From assembly GCF_000373565.1 (NCBI RefSeq), contig NZ_KB891805.1, forward strand, positions 62,001 to 126,000: a stretch of DNA of 64,000 nucleotides. Reading direction: 5' to 3'. Below are positions 17,506 through 27,476 of this stretch, piece by piece. Both the position numbers and the translations under genes were made by a program. The notes beneath the pieces were generated by a model that was not told where the DNA came from, did no database searches, and saw nothing but the letters and a program-made list of their open reading frames with translations. The DNA comes from Streptomyces sp. HmicA12 (GTDB lineage: Bacteria; Actinomycetota; Actinomycetes; Streptomycetales; Streptomycetaceae). Position 1 is the stretch's first letter. Each line of letters opens with the position of its first letter.

Positions 17506-18768
17506 GTGACGACCCCACCGTACGTACCTGACGAGACGGCCTACGACCGGCGCAGACTGCGCCAGTGGCGGACGGGCCGGGCCCGCGCCGACGGCGTGGC
17601 GCGCCGCGACCTGATGAAGCTGCTCGCGGCGGCGGGCCTGGCCACCGGCCTCCCGTCGGCGCTCGCGGCCCCCGCGTCGGCGGCCGGCGCCGGGATCGTG
17701 AAGCCACTGCCCGAGGAGTGGTTCACCGTGCGCGGCACGAACGCGGAGGCCAAGTTCGCCTCCTTTGCCGACACCGGCCACCACACACCGGCCTCCCGCT
17801 TCTTCGTCCGCAACCACACCTCCACCCCTCAACTCGACCCGAAGACATGGGAGTTGAAGGTCTGGGGGAGTGGGCTCGAAGGCGCCGGACGCACCTTCAC
17901 CCTCGCCGACCTCAAGCGACTGCCCGCCGTGACCCGTTCCGCCTTCGTCGAGTGCGCGGGCAACGGCCGCAGCTTCTTCACCACCCAGCAGGGCCAGGAG
18001 GTCTCCGGCACCGCCTGGACGCTCGGCGCGATCGGCTCGGCCCGCTGGCGCGGCGCCCGCCTCGCCGACGTGCTGCGCCGCGCGGGCGTCCGGCGTGACG
18101 CGGTCGACGTGCTGCCGCGCGGACTCGACCCCGACTACGTCACGGCGGACGGCACGAACCTGGGCCGGGTGCGGCGCCCGCTGCCGATCGCCAAGGCGCT
18201 GGACGACGTGATCCTCGCCTACGAGATGAACGGCGAACCCCTCGGACCCGACCACGGAGCCCCGGTCCGCGTCGTCGTCCCGTCCTGGATCGGCATCGCG
18301 TCGATCAAGTGGGTCGGCGACATCGAGGTCTCGGCCGAGCCGCTCTACTCGCCCTGGAACACCGACTTCTACCGCCTGTTCGGCGCCGCGTACCCGCCCG
18401 AGGGCAGTGCCTCGCTCGCCCGGCAGACCCTGAAGTCCGCTCTCGAACTCCCGTGGAACGCGAGCCTTTCCGCGGGTGCGGGGCACCGGATCACCGGCCG
18501 CTCCTGGTCCGGCACGGGCGCCGTCGCCCGCGTCGAGATCAGCACGGACGACGGCCGCACCTGGCGGCGCGCCCGCCTCCACGACACCCCGCGCCGCGCC
18601 GACTGGGTCCGCTGGAGCGCGAGTTGGCGCCCGACGACGCCGGGACCGGCCGCGATCCTCGCCCGGGCGACCGACACGAGCGGACGGACCCAGCCGACGG
18701 CGACGCAGCACAACACCCAGGGCTATCTCTTCGACGCCGTGGTGCGGCACGCCGTCACCGTCGTCTGA
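17506..18768 (+). CDS. Tat-exported molybdopterin oxidoreductase (sulfite oxidase family)
   Basis: A 420-residue enzyme with a twin-arginine signal (ARRDLMKLLAAAG, residues about 32-60), an oxidoreductase molybdopterin domain with the metal-ligand Cys150 in FVECAGNGR, and a C-terminal Mo-co dimerisation domain (VARVEISTDDGRTWRRA). It likely oxidises sulfite or a related substrate outside the membrane. No heme or cytochrome partner is adjacent. The start is GTG 17506, which gives a Tat n-region of about 30 residues. Confidence 0.88.
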   Translation: MTTPPYVPDETAYDRRRLRQWRTGRARADGVARRDLMKLLAAAGLATGLPSALAAPASAAGAGIVKPLPEEWFTVRGTNAEAKFASFADTGHHTPASRFFVRNHTSTPQLDPKTWELKVWGSGLEGAGRTFTLADLKRLPAVTRSAFVECAGNGRSFFTTQQGQEVSGTAWTLGAIGSARWRGARLADVLRRAGVRRDAVDVLPRGLDPDYVTADGTNLGRVRRPLPIAKALDDVILAYEMNGEPLGPDHGAPVRVVVPSWIGIASIKWVGDIEVSAEPLYSPWNTDFYRLFGAAYPPEGSASLARQTLKSALELPWNASLSAGAGHRITGRSWSGTGAVARVEISTDDGRTWRRARLHDTPRRADWVRWSASWRPTTPGPAAILARATDTSGRTQPTATQHNTQGYLFDAVVRHAVTVV

Positions 18769-18922
18769 CACCCGGCCCGGCACCGCGCCCGTGATCCGGG
18801 CCACAGGCGCGACACACGATACGACCACCCCTCCTTCACGCCTCCACCCCGAGGCGTACACTCCGTGCCTCTTCCTGCCCCCGCCCCCACATCGCTCAGA
18901 CTCACTGGCTAGCGTGGAGCGG

Positions 18923-20221
18923 GTGAGTGAGAAGAAGACCCCTGCCCTTCAGTACCGATTCGACGGCCGTGACGATGAGTCCGCCCCCGTGCTCATCCTC
19001 GGCCCGTCGCTCGGGACGACCTGGCACATGTGGGACCGCCAGATCGCCGAGCTGGCCAAGCACTGGCGGGTCTTCCGCTTCGACCTTCCCGGGCACGGCG
19101 GCGCCCCGGCCCACCCGGCCGGATCCGTCGCCGAGCTCGCGGACCGCCTCCTCGCCACCCTCGACGAGGCGGGCGTGACCCGCTTCGGCTACGCGGGCTG
19201 CTCGCTGGGCGGCGCGATCGGCGCGGAGCTGGCGCTGCGCCACCCCGAGCGCGTCGCGTCCCTGGCGCTGATATCGGCCTCGCCCCGGTTCGGCACCGCC
19301 GACGAGTTCCGCCAGCGCGGCGTCATCGTGCGCAGCAACGGCCTCGACCCCATTGCGCGTACGTCCCCCGAGCGCTGGTTCACGGCCGGTTTCGCCGCCG
19401 CGCAGCCCGCCATCACGGACTGGGCGGTCCAGATGGTCCGCACGACCGACCCGGGCTGCTACATCGCCTGCTGCGAGGCGCTGGCCGCCTTCGACATCCG
19501 TGCCCAGCTGGGTTCGGTCGGCGTCCCGACCCTCGTCCTGGTGGGCTCGGAGGACCAGGTGACCGGCCCCGCGGAGGCCCGCACGCTGGTCGCCGGCATC
19601 CCGGACGCCCGTATGGCCGTCGTTCCCGGCGCCTCGCACCTGGCCCCGGTGGAGCAGCCCGCGGCGGTGACGGACCTCCTGGTACGCCACTTCACGGCGG
19701 CCTGGCTGCCCGCCCACGAGACCGGCCAGCACGCCATCCAGGCGGCCCCGGTCAAGCCGGTCCTCGCCCCGCCGCCCCCGCCGGTCGCGCCCCGCGCCGA
19801 GATCGCCGCGGCCACGCTCCAGCCCGAGGCCGCGACCCGCCCCGACCCGCACGACGTGGGTCTGAAGGTGCGCCGCGAGGTCCTCGGCGACGCCCACGTG
19901 GACCGCGCGCTGGCCTCCGCCGACGAGTTCTCCGGCGACTTCCAGGAGTTCATCACGCGCTACGCCTGGGGCGAGATCTGGAACCGCCCGGGCCTGGACC
20001 GACGCATGCGCTCCAGTGTGACCCTGACCGCGCTCGTCGCGGGCGGCCACCTCGACGAACTGGCCTTCCACACCCGCGCCGCCCTCCGCAACGGCCTCAC
20101 GGCCGCCGAGATCAAGGAGATCCTGCTCCAGGCAGCGGTCTACTGCGGAGTCCCGGCGGCCAACTCGGCCTTCAAGGTCGCCCAGCAGGTGATCCGCGAG
20201 GAAACAACGCCGCAGGAGTAG
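18923..20221 (+). CDS. pcaL: 3-oxoadipate enol-lactonase / 4-carboxymuconolactone decarboxylase fusion
   Basis: A 432-residue bifunctional protein. Residues 1-260 are an alpha/beta hydrolase (PcaD-like; Ser94 in GCSLGG, final His in GASHLAP), then comes a Pro/Ala-rich linker (about 265-315), then a carboxymuconolactone decarboxylase domain (PcaC-like; DEFSGDFQEFITRYAWGEIW). Fused PcaL performs two consecutive steps of the protocatechuate branch of the beta-ketoadipate pathway and is typical of actinomycetes. Here it stands alone, with no pcaH, pcaG, pcaB or pcaIJ nearby. GTG 18923 is the likely start, with GTG 18914 also possible. Confidence 0.9.
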   Translation: MSEKKTPALQYRFDGRDDESAPVLILGPSLGTTWHMWDRQIAELAKHWRVFRFDLPGHGGAPAHPAGSVAELADRLLATLDEAGVTRFGYAGCSLGGAIGAELALRHPERVASLALISASPRFGTADEFRQRGVIVRSNGLDPIARTSPERWFTAGFAAAQPAITDWAVQMVRTTDPGCYIACCEALAAFDIRAQLGSVGVPTLVLVGSEDQVTGPAEARTLVAGIPDARMAVVPGASHLAPVEQPAAVTDLLVRHFTAAWLPAHETGQHAIQAAPVKPVLAPPPPPVAPRAEIAAATLQPEAATRPDPHDVGLKVRREVLGDAHVDRALASADEFSGDFQEFITRYAWGEIWNRPGLDRRMRSSVTLTALVAGGHLDELAFHTRAALRNGLTAAEIKEILLQAAVYCGVPAANSAFKVAQQVIREETTPQE

Positions 20222-20231
20222 GCCGCCCCGC

Positions 20232-20257
20232 CAGGGGCGCGGGGAACGGCGCGAACC
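20232..20257. repeat. dispersed repeat fragment, copy C
   Basis: This short fragment carries the core GGGGCGCGGGGAACGGCGCG shared with copies A (7458) and D (35475). It lies 11 bp after the pcaL stop. Confidence 0.6.
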
Positions 20258-20375
20258 ACCACGACGCTACCCGCGGCCGCCACACCACCCGAACCGCCCC
20301 GCCCCTCAGGCGCCCACAACGCCCCGCACCCCCCAACCCGCCCCCGGCGGAGCGCGAGGGCGCAGGATGGGACGT

Positions 20376-21011
20376 ATGAAGCTCACCAAGAACACCCACG
20401 CCTGTGTCCGCCTGGAGAAGGACGGCCGCACCCTTGTCATCGACCCGGGCACGTTCTCGGAGGAGGACTCGGCGATCGGCGCCGAAGCGATCCTGGTGAC
20501 GCACGAGCACCTGGACCACTTCAACGAGGAGCGGCTGCGCGCGGGGCTGGAGGCCGACCCGGCCGCCGAGATCTGGACCCTGAAATCGGTCGCGGAGAAG
20601 ATCTCGGCGGCGTTCCCGGGCCGCGTCCACACGGTCGGCCACGGCGACACGTTCACGGCGGCCGGCTTCGACGTCCAGGTCCACGGCGAACTGCACGCGG
20701 TCATCCACCCGGACATCCCGCGCATCACGAACGTCGGCTATCTGATCGACGGCGGCACCGTCTTCCACCCCGGCGACGCCCTCACCGTCCCCGACCACCC
20801 GGTCGAGACGCTGATGCTGCCCGTCATGGCGCCCTGGAACAAGATCGCCGAGGTCATCGACTACGTACGTGAGGTCAAGCCGGTCCGCGCGTACGACATC
20901 CACGACGCGCTCCTGACCGACCTCGCGCGCCCGATCTACGACAGCCAGATCGGCGCGCTCGGCGGCACGGAACACCTGCGCCTGACCCCCGGTGACTCGG
21001 CGCAGGTCTGA
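20376..21011 (+). CDS. MBL-fold metallohydrolase
   Basis: A 211-residue metallo-beta-lactamase-fold protein, UlaG-like in size. The metal signature THEHLDHFN (HxHxDH) and later ligands in VHGELHAVIH, FHPGDAL and YDIHD are present. The substrate is unknown; the family includes lactonases and phosphodiesterases. No signal peptide. ATG 20376 has AGGA upstream; ATG 20367 in the same frame is less well placed. Confidence 0.85.
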   Translation: MKLTKNTHACVRLEKDGRTLVIDPGTFSEEDSAIGAEAILVTHEHLDHFNEERLRAGLEADPAAEIWTLKSVAEKISAAFPGRVHTVGHGDTFTAAGFDVQVHGELHAVIHPDIPRITNVGYLIDGGTVFHPGDALTVPDHPVETLMLPVMAPWNKIAEVIDYVREVKPVRAYDIHDALLTDLARPIYDSQIGALGGTEHLRLTPGDSAQV

Positions 21012-21033
21012 ACCGCTTCCGCTGCAAGAAGGG

Positions 21034-21612
21034 TTACTTGAGGAGCCCGAGCACCTCGTCGGTCGTACCGAGCTCGGCGATGCGCGGGAAGATCTTGCCG
21101 AAGCTGTGCTCGTGGGACGCGGCGTCCGTGTCGGTGGTCGCGTCCTCGACGATCACCATGTGGTAGCTCAGCTCGAACGCGGAGCGGGCGGTGGACTCGA
21201 CGCCGATCGACGTCGAGATGCCGCCGAGCACGATCTGCGTGACACCGCGCCGTCGCAGCTGGAGGTCCAGCTCGGTGCCGGTGAACGCGCCCCAGTGGCG
21301 CTTGGTGATCACGATGTCGTCGCCGAGCGGGCCGAGGTCCTCGGGGAACTCCGCGAACTCGGCCGGGGGCGCCTGCGTCATGCCGGGGCCCGCGGTGCGG
21401 CTGACCGGCAGGTCGCCGCCGTCGGGCGACCAGGTCACGCGCACGCGCACGACGGGCAGACCCTTGGCGCGGAACGCCTCGGCGAGCCGGACGCCGTTCT
21501 TCAGCACGTCGGCGGACGGGTGCACCGTCGGCAGGCCGAGGATGCCGTTCTGGAGGTCGATGAGGACGAGTGCGGGGCGCTCGTCGAGGGTGATGGGGGT
21601 GTTGGTGCTCAT
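21034..21612 (-). CDS. isochorismatase-like hydrolase lacking the catalytic cysteine
   Basis: A 192-residue protein of the isochorismatase/nicotinamidase fold. The Asp in LVLIDLQNG and the Lys in VITKRHWGAF of the family triad are present, but the segment where cysteine hydrolases read TNVCVEST reads TSIGVESTAR, so Cys is Gly. It may therefore act like true isochorismatases, which need no cysteine, or on an unknown ester or enol ether. It is divergent from exonuclease III, with two direct operator-like repeats just upstream of its ATG. Confidence 0.85.
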   Translation of the reverse strand: MSTNTPITLDERPALVLIDLQNGILGLPTVHPSADVLKNGVRLAEAFRAKGLPVVRVRVTWSPDGGDLPVSRTAGPGMTQAPPAEFAEFPEDLGPLGDDIVITKRHWGAFTGTELDLQLRRRGVTQIVLGGISTSIGVESTARSAFELSYHMVIVEDATTDTDAASHEHSFGKIFPRIAELGTTDEVLGLLK

Positions 21613-21619
21613 ATTTGGC

Positions 21620-21664
21620 AGGCTACCTGCCTATAAGGAAAACTTGCAAGGTTGCCTGTCTATA
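21620..21664. promoter_or_regulatory. two 16-bp direct repeats 29 bp apart
   Basis: AGGCTACCTGCCTATA (21620-21635) and AGGTTGCCTGTCTATA (21649-21664) agree at 13 of 16 positions. Each contains an inverted AGG..CCT core, and the first is embedded in GGCAGGCTACCTGCC. They lie between the isochorismatase-like gene and xth, close to the former's start. No matching regulator is adjacent. Confidence 0.6.
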
Positions 21665-21714
21665 TCGCGGCGCCGCACGGCCCGTTGTCAGACCTGCCGG
21701 GTAGGTTGTGAGGC

Positions 21715-22494
21715 ATGCGCATCGCTACCTGGAACGTGAACTCGATCACCGCGCGTCTCCCGCGCCTCCTCGCCTGGCTGGAGAACAGCGGCACGGACGT
21801 GCTGTGCATCCAGGAGACCAAGTGCTCGGCGGAGCAGTTCCCCGCGGACGAGCTGCGAGAGCTGGGCTACGAGTCGGCGGTGAACGCGACGGGCCGGTGG
21901 AACGGGGTGGCGCTGCTCTCCCGCGTGGGCCTGGAGGACGTCGTCAAGGGCCTGCCCGGCGACCCGGGCTACGACGGCGCGCAGGAGCCCCGCGCCGTCT
22001 CCGCGACCTGCGGCCCGGTCCGCGTGTGGTCGGTGTACGTGCCGAACGGCCGGGAGGTCGACCACCCGCACTACGCGTACAAGCTCCAGTGGTTCGAGGC
22101 GCTGAAGGCGGCCGTCGCGGGCGACGCCGCGGGATCCCGCCCCTTCGCGGTCCTCGGCGACTACAACGTGGCACCGACGGACGACGACGTCTGGGACCTC
22201 GCCGCCTTCGACGGCCTCACCCACGTCACCGCGCCCGAGCGCGCCGCCCTCGCGGAGCTCCGCGAGGCGGGCCTCGCCGACGTCGTGCCGCGCCCGCTCA
22301 AGTACGACCACCCCTTCACGTACTGGGACTACCGCGCCCTCGGCTTCCCGAAGAACAAGGGCATGCGCATCGACCTCGTCTACGGGAACGAGCCGTTCGC
22401 GAAGGCCGTCTCGGACGCGTACGTGGACCGCGAGGAGCGCAAGGGCAAGGGCGCGTCCGACCACGCGCCGGTCGTGGTGGACCTGGACGTCTGA
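21715..22494 (+). CDS. xth: exodeoxyribonuclease III
   Basis: A 259-residue AP endonuclease/3'-exonuclease of base-excision repair. Motifs are TWNVNSI (Asn ligand), LCIQETKC (metal Glu), GDYNVAP (catalytic Asp/Asn), RIDLVYGN and the C-terminal GASDHAPV with its catalytic His. Length and motifs match Streptomyces exonuclease III. ATG 21715 has TGAGG close upstream. Confidence 0.95.
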   Translation: MRIATWNVNSITARLPRLLAWLENSGTDVLCIQETKCSAEQFPADELRELGYESAVNATGRWNGVALLSRVGLEDVVKGLPGDPGYDGAQEPRAVSATCGPVRVWSVYVPNGREVDHPHYAYKLQWFEALKAAVAGDAAGSRPFAVLGDYNVAPTDDDVWDLAAFDGLTHVTAPERAALAELREAGLADVVPRPLKYDHPFTYWDYRALGFPKNKGMRIDLVYGNEPFAKAVSDAYVDREERKGKGASDHAPVVVDLDV

Positions 22495-22552
22495 CCTGAT
22501 CTGTTCGGTCGGCCGGGGTCGTTGTCAGTGCCGGGAACTAGTGTCGCCGCCC

Positions 22553-23248
22553 ATGACCACTGACCAGACGGAGCAGGCGGGCCAGGCCGCGTACCTGGAT
22601 GCGACCCGGCTCGCCTACGACACCGCGGCCGGTGCCTACGCCGAGATCGTCCCTCCGTTCTTCGGCCGCGATCCGTTCGGCCTCGCGATGTTCCGCGCCT
22701 TCGCGGACGTCGTCCGGGACGGAGAGAGCGCCGGCCGCGTGGCGGACCTCGGCTGCGGGCCCGGCCACGTCACCGCGCACCTGCGGGACCTGGGCCTGGA
22801 CGCGTTCGGCCTCGACCTCTCCCCGAAGATGGTCGCCGAGGCCCGCCGCACCTACCCCGGCCTGCGGTTCGAGGAGGGCACGATGACCGGCCTCGACCTG
22901 CCGGACGACTCCCTGAGCGGCATCGTCTCCTGGTACTCGACCGTGCACACGCCGCCGGAGGTGCTGCCGGCGATCTTCGGCGAGTTCCACCGCGTCCTGG
23001 CACCCGGCGGCCATGTGCTGGTCGGCTACAAGATCGGCGATCGGCTCCGCCACCTCGACCACGCCTACGGCCACGACCTCTCGCTCGACGTCTACTGGCG
23101 TTCCCCCGAGGAGGTCGAGGAGCGGCTCGCCGCCGCCGGACTCACCGTGCGGGCCCGCCTGGTCCGCGAGCCCGACGACTTCGAGCGGGCGACCCAGGGC
23201 CGGCAGGGAACCCTGCTGGCCCAGAAGACGAACAGCACAGCCCCGTAA
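22553..23248 (+). CDS. class I SAM-dependent methyltransferase
   Basis: A 231-residue small-molecule methyltransferase. The SAM-binding loop is VADLGCGPGHVTAHL, followed by LDLSPKM and, at post-I/II positions, LDLPDDSLSGIVSWYS and a FHRVLAPGGHVLV segment. The acceptor is unknown. ATG 22553 is preferred over in-frame GTG 22541. It converges on the SGNH hydrolase gene five bases away. Confidence 0.87.
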   Translation: MTTDQTEQAGQAAYLDATRLAYDTAAGAYAEIVPPFFGRDPFGLAMFRAFADVVRDGESAGRVADLGCGPGHVTAHLRDLGLDAFGLDLSPKMVAEARRTYPGLRFEEGTMTGLDLPDDSLSGIVSWYSTVHTPPEVLPAIFGEFHRVLAPGGHVLVGYKIGDRLRHLDHAYGHDLSLDVYWRSPEEVEERLAAAGLTVRARLVREPDDFERATQGRQGTLLAQKTNSTAP

Positions 23249-23253
23249 GGGAG

Positions 23254-25026
23254 TTACGGCACCAGCAGCCTCAGATCGACCGCGTCGGCCATGGCCGTGA
23301 GGCCCGCGTCGCCCGGATGCAGATGGTCCCCGCTGTCGTAGGCGGGCAGCATTCGGGCGGGGTGCACCGGATCCCGCACCACGGCGTCGAAGTCGACCAG
23401 CCCGTCGAACGGCGAATCGGGCCCGCGCAAATACGTGTTCACGGCGACCCGCTGGGCGTCGACGGCGGCCGGACACAGCGCCTCGCCCTCGCACGGCGTG
23501 ATCGTCGCCCCGATCACCTTCAGGCCACGCGCGTGCGCCCGGTCCACGATCTCCCGCAGCCCGGCCTCGACCTGCTCCGCCGTGGCGCCCCACCGCACGT
23601 CGTTGATCCCCTGGAACACCACGACCGTACGGGCCGACGTCTGCGCGAGCACGTCCCGGTCGAGCCGGTGCAGCGCGCTCACGCCGCCCGTGTCGGTGGA
23701 GATCCCGTCACCGGCGTACCGGTCCGTGACGACCTTGTTCGCCGAGATCCCCTCGTTCAGCACCCCGTACCGCGGCACCCGCTTCTGCCCGAGGAGCCGC
23801 GTGGCGAGCACGTTCGGCCAGCGGTGGTTGGCGTCCTGGGTCGACTTCACGCCGTCGGTGATGGAGTCCCCGAGCAGCACCACGGACCCGGGACCGCCGC
23901 CCACGTCGACCCCCGTCAGCAGCGGCCAGTACGAGATCGTCGACGTGTACGCCGTCCCGGCCGCCTCCACCGCGTGGTCCCCGGGACCGCTCACGTACGA
24001 GCGCTGGATGGCCTGGCTGTGCACGGGCGCAGCGGTCACCGCCTCCGGCAGGTGGAAGCTCACCAGCAGATTCGCGTCGGCCGGTACGTCGAAGTCCACC
24101 GGATCGCTGAACGCCTGCGCGCCCGCCGGGAGTTGAACCCCGTCCGCACCCCGGAACCGCAGCGGAACCGGTGCGCTCCGCGCCGCGGCGCCCGCCTCCT
24201 GCACCGCCACCGAAGCGCTCCCGATCCGTACGGGCGCCGAGGCGAAGGTGTTCTCGAGCCGGATCCGCACCCGCGGCCCGCCCGCGCTCGTGTGCACGAC
24301 GAGCCGCACCGTACGGTCGGCCCACGGCCCCACGGTCGTGTACCCGGCGGGCGACGCCGACCACGTCCCCGTCCACCCCTTCGTCCGCGCGCGCACGGAC
24401 ATCGCGAACACATGCAGGGCGGCGCCGCCGGAGGCCTTCGGCAGCTCCACGGAGGCGATCTGCCGCCCGGCCCGCACCGGCACGCCGACGACGAACAGCT
24501 TTGTCTGCTCGGCCAGTTGGCCGTCCGGCGTGTTCCGGTGCGGCAGCGCGACCGACTTCGTGGCGAGCGGCCCGGTCCGCCAGTCGGGGGCGGTCAGCGT
24601 GTACGAGGACCGCGACCCGTCCGCGTACCGAACGACCCCCGAACCCCCGGCGTCCCCGCCGGTTCCGGCCACCAGGAACGCCAGCGCGTCTCCGCGCCCG
24701 CTCACCCTCACCAGCTGCCCGTCGGCCGCGACGTTGTCGGGCCCGGAGCCGGCCGAGCGCGGCCAGGTCAGGCGCGCGCCGTCAACTCCCAGCGTCCGCC
24801 CGGGAGTCCACCCCGCGGCCGTCAGATCCTGCGCGGACAGCGAACCGCCCGCACCGTCGAGATCGGCCTCGCCCGGCGCGGCGTCGTCACTCACCGCCCG
24901 GTTGTCGAAGAGCCGCTCCAGAGGGAGCGGCTCGGGTCTGTGCGGGGCCGCTTGGGCCGCCGTGACGGGGGCGAGCCCCGCGCAGACGGCCAATAGGACG
25001 GCTGTTCCCCAGGTGCGTCGGCGCAC
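23254..25026 (-). CDS. secreted SGNH/GDSL hydrolase
   Basis: A 590-residue exported protein with a signal peptide (VRRRTWG start, cleavage near AQAAP), an N-terminal beta-rich region of about 330 residues, and a C-terminal SGNH hydrolase domain. Block I is LLGDSITDG (Ser nucleophile), block III is GINDVRWG and block V is SGDHLHPGDAG (Asp/His). It probably deacylates polysaccharides or lipids outside the cell. GTG 25026 is chosen because GGAGGGAG lies just upstream; in-frame ATG 25071 would place an odd basic extension before the signal peptide and lacks a ribosome site. Confidence 0.88.
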   Translation of the reverse strand: MRRRTWGTAVLLAVCAGLAPVTAAQAAPHRPEPLPLERLFDNRAVSDDAAPGEADLDGAGGSLSAQDLTAAGWTPGRTLGVDGARLTWPRSAGSGPDNVAADGQLVRVSGRGDALAFLVAGTGGDAGGSGVVRYADGSRSSYTLTAPDWRTGPLATKSVALPHRNTPDGQLAEQTKLFVVGVPVRAGRQIASVELPKASGGAALHVFAMSVRARTKGWTGTWSASPAGYTTVGPWADRTVRLVVHTSAGGPRVRIRLENTFASAPVRIGSASVAVQEAGAAARSAPVPLRFRGADGVQLPAGAQAFSDPVDFDVPADANLLVSFHLPEAVTAAPVHSQAIQRSYVSGPGDHAVEAAGTAYTSTISYWPLLTGVDVGGGPGSVVLLGDSITDGVKSTQDANHRWPNVLATRLLGQKRVPRYGVLNEGISANKVVTDRYAGDGISTDTGGVSALHRLDRDVLAQTSARTVVVFQGINDVRWGATAEQVEAGLREIVDRAHARGLKVIGATITPCEGEALCPAAVDAQRVAVNTYLRGPDSPFDGLVDFDAVVRDPVHPARMLPAYDSGDHLHPGDAGLTAMADAVDLRLLVP

Positions 25027-25207
25027 GGCCGGCTCCCTCCATCGGTGTGCGTGCCGTGACAGGTGCGCCATGAACGTAAGGAGGGGGCGGTAACGCGTCA
25101 ATGAGGTGCGGAGGAAGACGGCTCGAACTCCCGGGGAACGGCGGGCGGGTCACGTTGGCCCGCGCGCCTGTGGTGCACGGAAGGCGCCGGATGCGACGCT
25201 GGTCGGT

Positions 25208-25660
25208 ATGAAGATCCCTTTCGTGGACAATTGGCGCAGGAAGCACGGTGCGGCCTTCGGAGTGGCCGTGGTCTCCGTCGGCGACGAAAGCGACGAGGAG
25301 CGTGCCGCGGGCGTTGCCGAGCTGCTCGCCGAGTGTGAGCTGCTGCGCTCCCAGGCCCACGGGGAGGGGGTCGAACTCGACGACTCCGTAGGGTCGTTGG
25401 CGGCGCTCGACCAGCTGGTGCCGCGCTGGCGGGGCGACGAGGAAGTGCTGCCGTGGCTCGGCAACGACGCGGGCCTCTACCTGGGCACGATCATGGTCCG
25501 TCACGTCGTCGGCGCCTCCTGGGTGATCTGGCCCAACGGGCAGCCTGTGGTGCGCCTGGAGTCGGGCCGGGAGATCGACGTGGTCGAGGCCGGGCACGCC
25601 TGGGCGGAGAGCGGTGCGCCCGAGCTCTCGCAGTTCTACGCGGAGGCCGCCGAGTCCTAG
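25208..25660 (+). CDS. hypothetical protein, DUF6278-like
   Basis: A 150-residue soluble acidic protein beginning MKIPFVDNWRRKHG, with a middle block LVPRWRGDEEVLPWLGNDAG and ending in an acidic helix. It resembles the small streptomycete family I know as DUF6278, of unknown function, but this match is from memory. There are no membrane segments. It sits alone between the SGNH gene (divergent) and the glutamate importer. Confidence 0.65.
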   Translation: MKIPFVDNWRRKHGAAFGVAVVSVGDESDEERAAGVAELLAECELLRSQAHGEGVELDDSVGSLAALDQLVPRWRGDEEVLPWLGNDAGLYLGTIMVRHVVGASWVIWPNGQPVVRLESGREIDVVEAGHAWAESGAPELSQFYAEAAES

Positions 25661-25790
25661 GCGCGGATCCGGTCAGGCCGTTGAACCGCAAATACGGTTA
25701 ATGCCCCCGAGAGCGTGTCGTCCATTAAGTCCCATATTGGCGTGGATAGTTTGCGCGGACCGACACAGCTGAGAGTGGGCAGGGACTGCC

Positions 25791-26534
<744 letters not shown>

Positions 26535-26553
26535 CGGGGGAGTGCAGCACCAC

Positions 26554-27465
26554 ATGATCGCCAAGTCGCTCCGGCTGCTCGCCGCGCTCCTGGTGACGGC
26601 CGCCGCCGTCACCGCCTGCGGCAAGGAAGGCAGCCCGCCCACCAAGGGCCCCGCCGCCGACGAACTCCCCAAGTACCAGGTGACGCAGGGCTTTTCGCTG
26701 CCCGACTCCAGGACGTGGACCAAGGCGAAGAAGCGCGGCCACTTCGTCGTCGGCGCCAAGGAGGACCAGCCCTACCTCGGCGAGAAGAACCCGGCCAACG
26801 GCGTCTACTCCGGCTTCGACATCGAGATCGCCAAGATGATGTCGGCCTCGCTCGGCCTGGACCCGGCGAAGATCCGCTTCAAGACGATCGCCTCCGCCAA
26901 CCGCGAGACCGCCCTGCAGAACGGCCAGATCGACTACTACGTCGGCACGTACACCATCAACGACAACCGCAAGAAGCTCGTCGGCTTCGCGGGCCCGTAC
27001 TACATGGCAGGCCAGTCGCTGCTCGTGCGCACCGACGAGGACGACATCAAGGGCCCGCAGGACCTCGCGGGCAAGCGGGTCTGCTCGGCCGCCGGTTCGA
27101 CCCCGTACCAGCGCATCCAGGCCGACTACCCCAAGGCCGACCTCGTCGCCTACGACACGTACTCGATCTGCGTCGACAACCTGCTCACCTACCAGGTCGA
27201 CGCGGTCACCACCGACGACGCGATCCTGCTCGGCTACGCGGCCAAGGTCCCCGACGAACTGAAGCTGGTCGGCAAGCCGTTCTCGGAGGAGCCCTACGGC
27301 ATCGGCGTCCCGAAGTCCGACAACGTGCTGCGCCTCGCCCTCGACGACGCCCTCAAGTCCCGCCAGGACGACGGGGACTGGAAGAAGGCCTACGCCGCGA
27401 CGCTCGGCCTCTCCGGTGTCCCGGCCCCGACCCCGCCCGCCATCGACCGCTACCCGGCGAGCTGA
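26554..27465 (+). CDS. gluB: glutamate-binding lipoprotein
   Basis: A 303-residue lipoprotein with signal peptide and lipobox (VTACGK) and an SBP_bac_3 domain (GHFVVGAKEDQPYLG, YSGFDIEIAKMM, DLAGKRVCSAAGSTPY). It captures glutamate or a related acidic amino acid. ATG 26554 is preferred; in-frame GTG 26542 directly abuts the GGGGGA tract. Confidence 0.92.
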   Translation: MIAKSLRLLAALLVTAAAVTACGKEGSPPTKGPAADELPKYQVTQGFSLPDSRTWTKAKKRGHFVVGAKEDQPYLGEKNPANGVYSGFDIEIAKMMSASLGLDPAKIRFKTIASANRETALQNGQIDYYVGTYTINDNRKKLVGFAGPYYMAGQSLLVRTDEDDIKGPQDLAGKRVCSAAGSTPYQRIQADYPKADLVAYDTYSICVDNLLTYQVDAVTTDDAILLGYAAKVPDELKLVGKPFSEEPYGIGVPKSDNVLRLALDDALKSRQDDGDWKKAYAATLGLSGVPAPTPPAIDRYPAS

Positions 27466-27476
27466 GGAGGCGTCCC

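Noticed and set aside
21611..21640. AGGCTACCTGCC as an iron box for a DtxR-type regulator
   Set aside because: The AGG..CCT core is one base shorter than the iron-box centre and the outer TTAGGTTA part is missing.
25701..25772. 23-codon ORF with a TTA codon ahead of the glutamate ATPase gene
   Set aside because: It has several rare codons (AGA, ATA, TTA), no ribosome site and lies in the AT-richer promoter region. It looks like chance rather than a leader.
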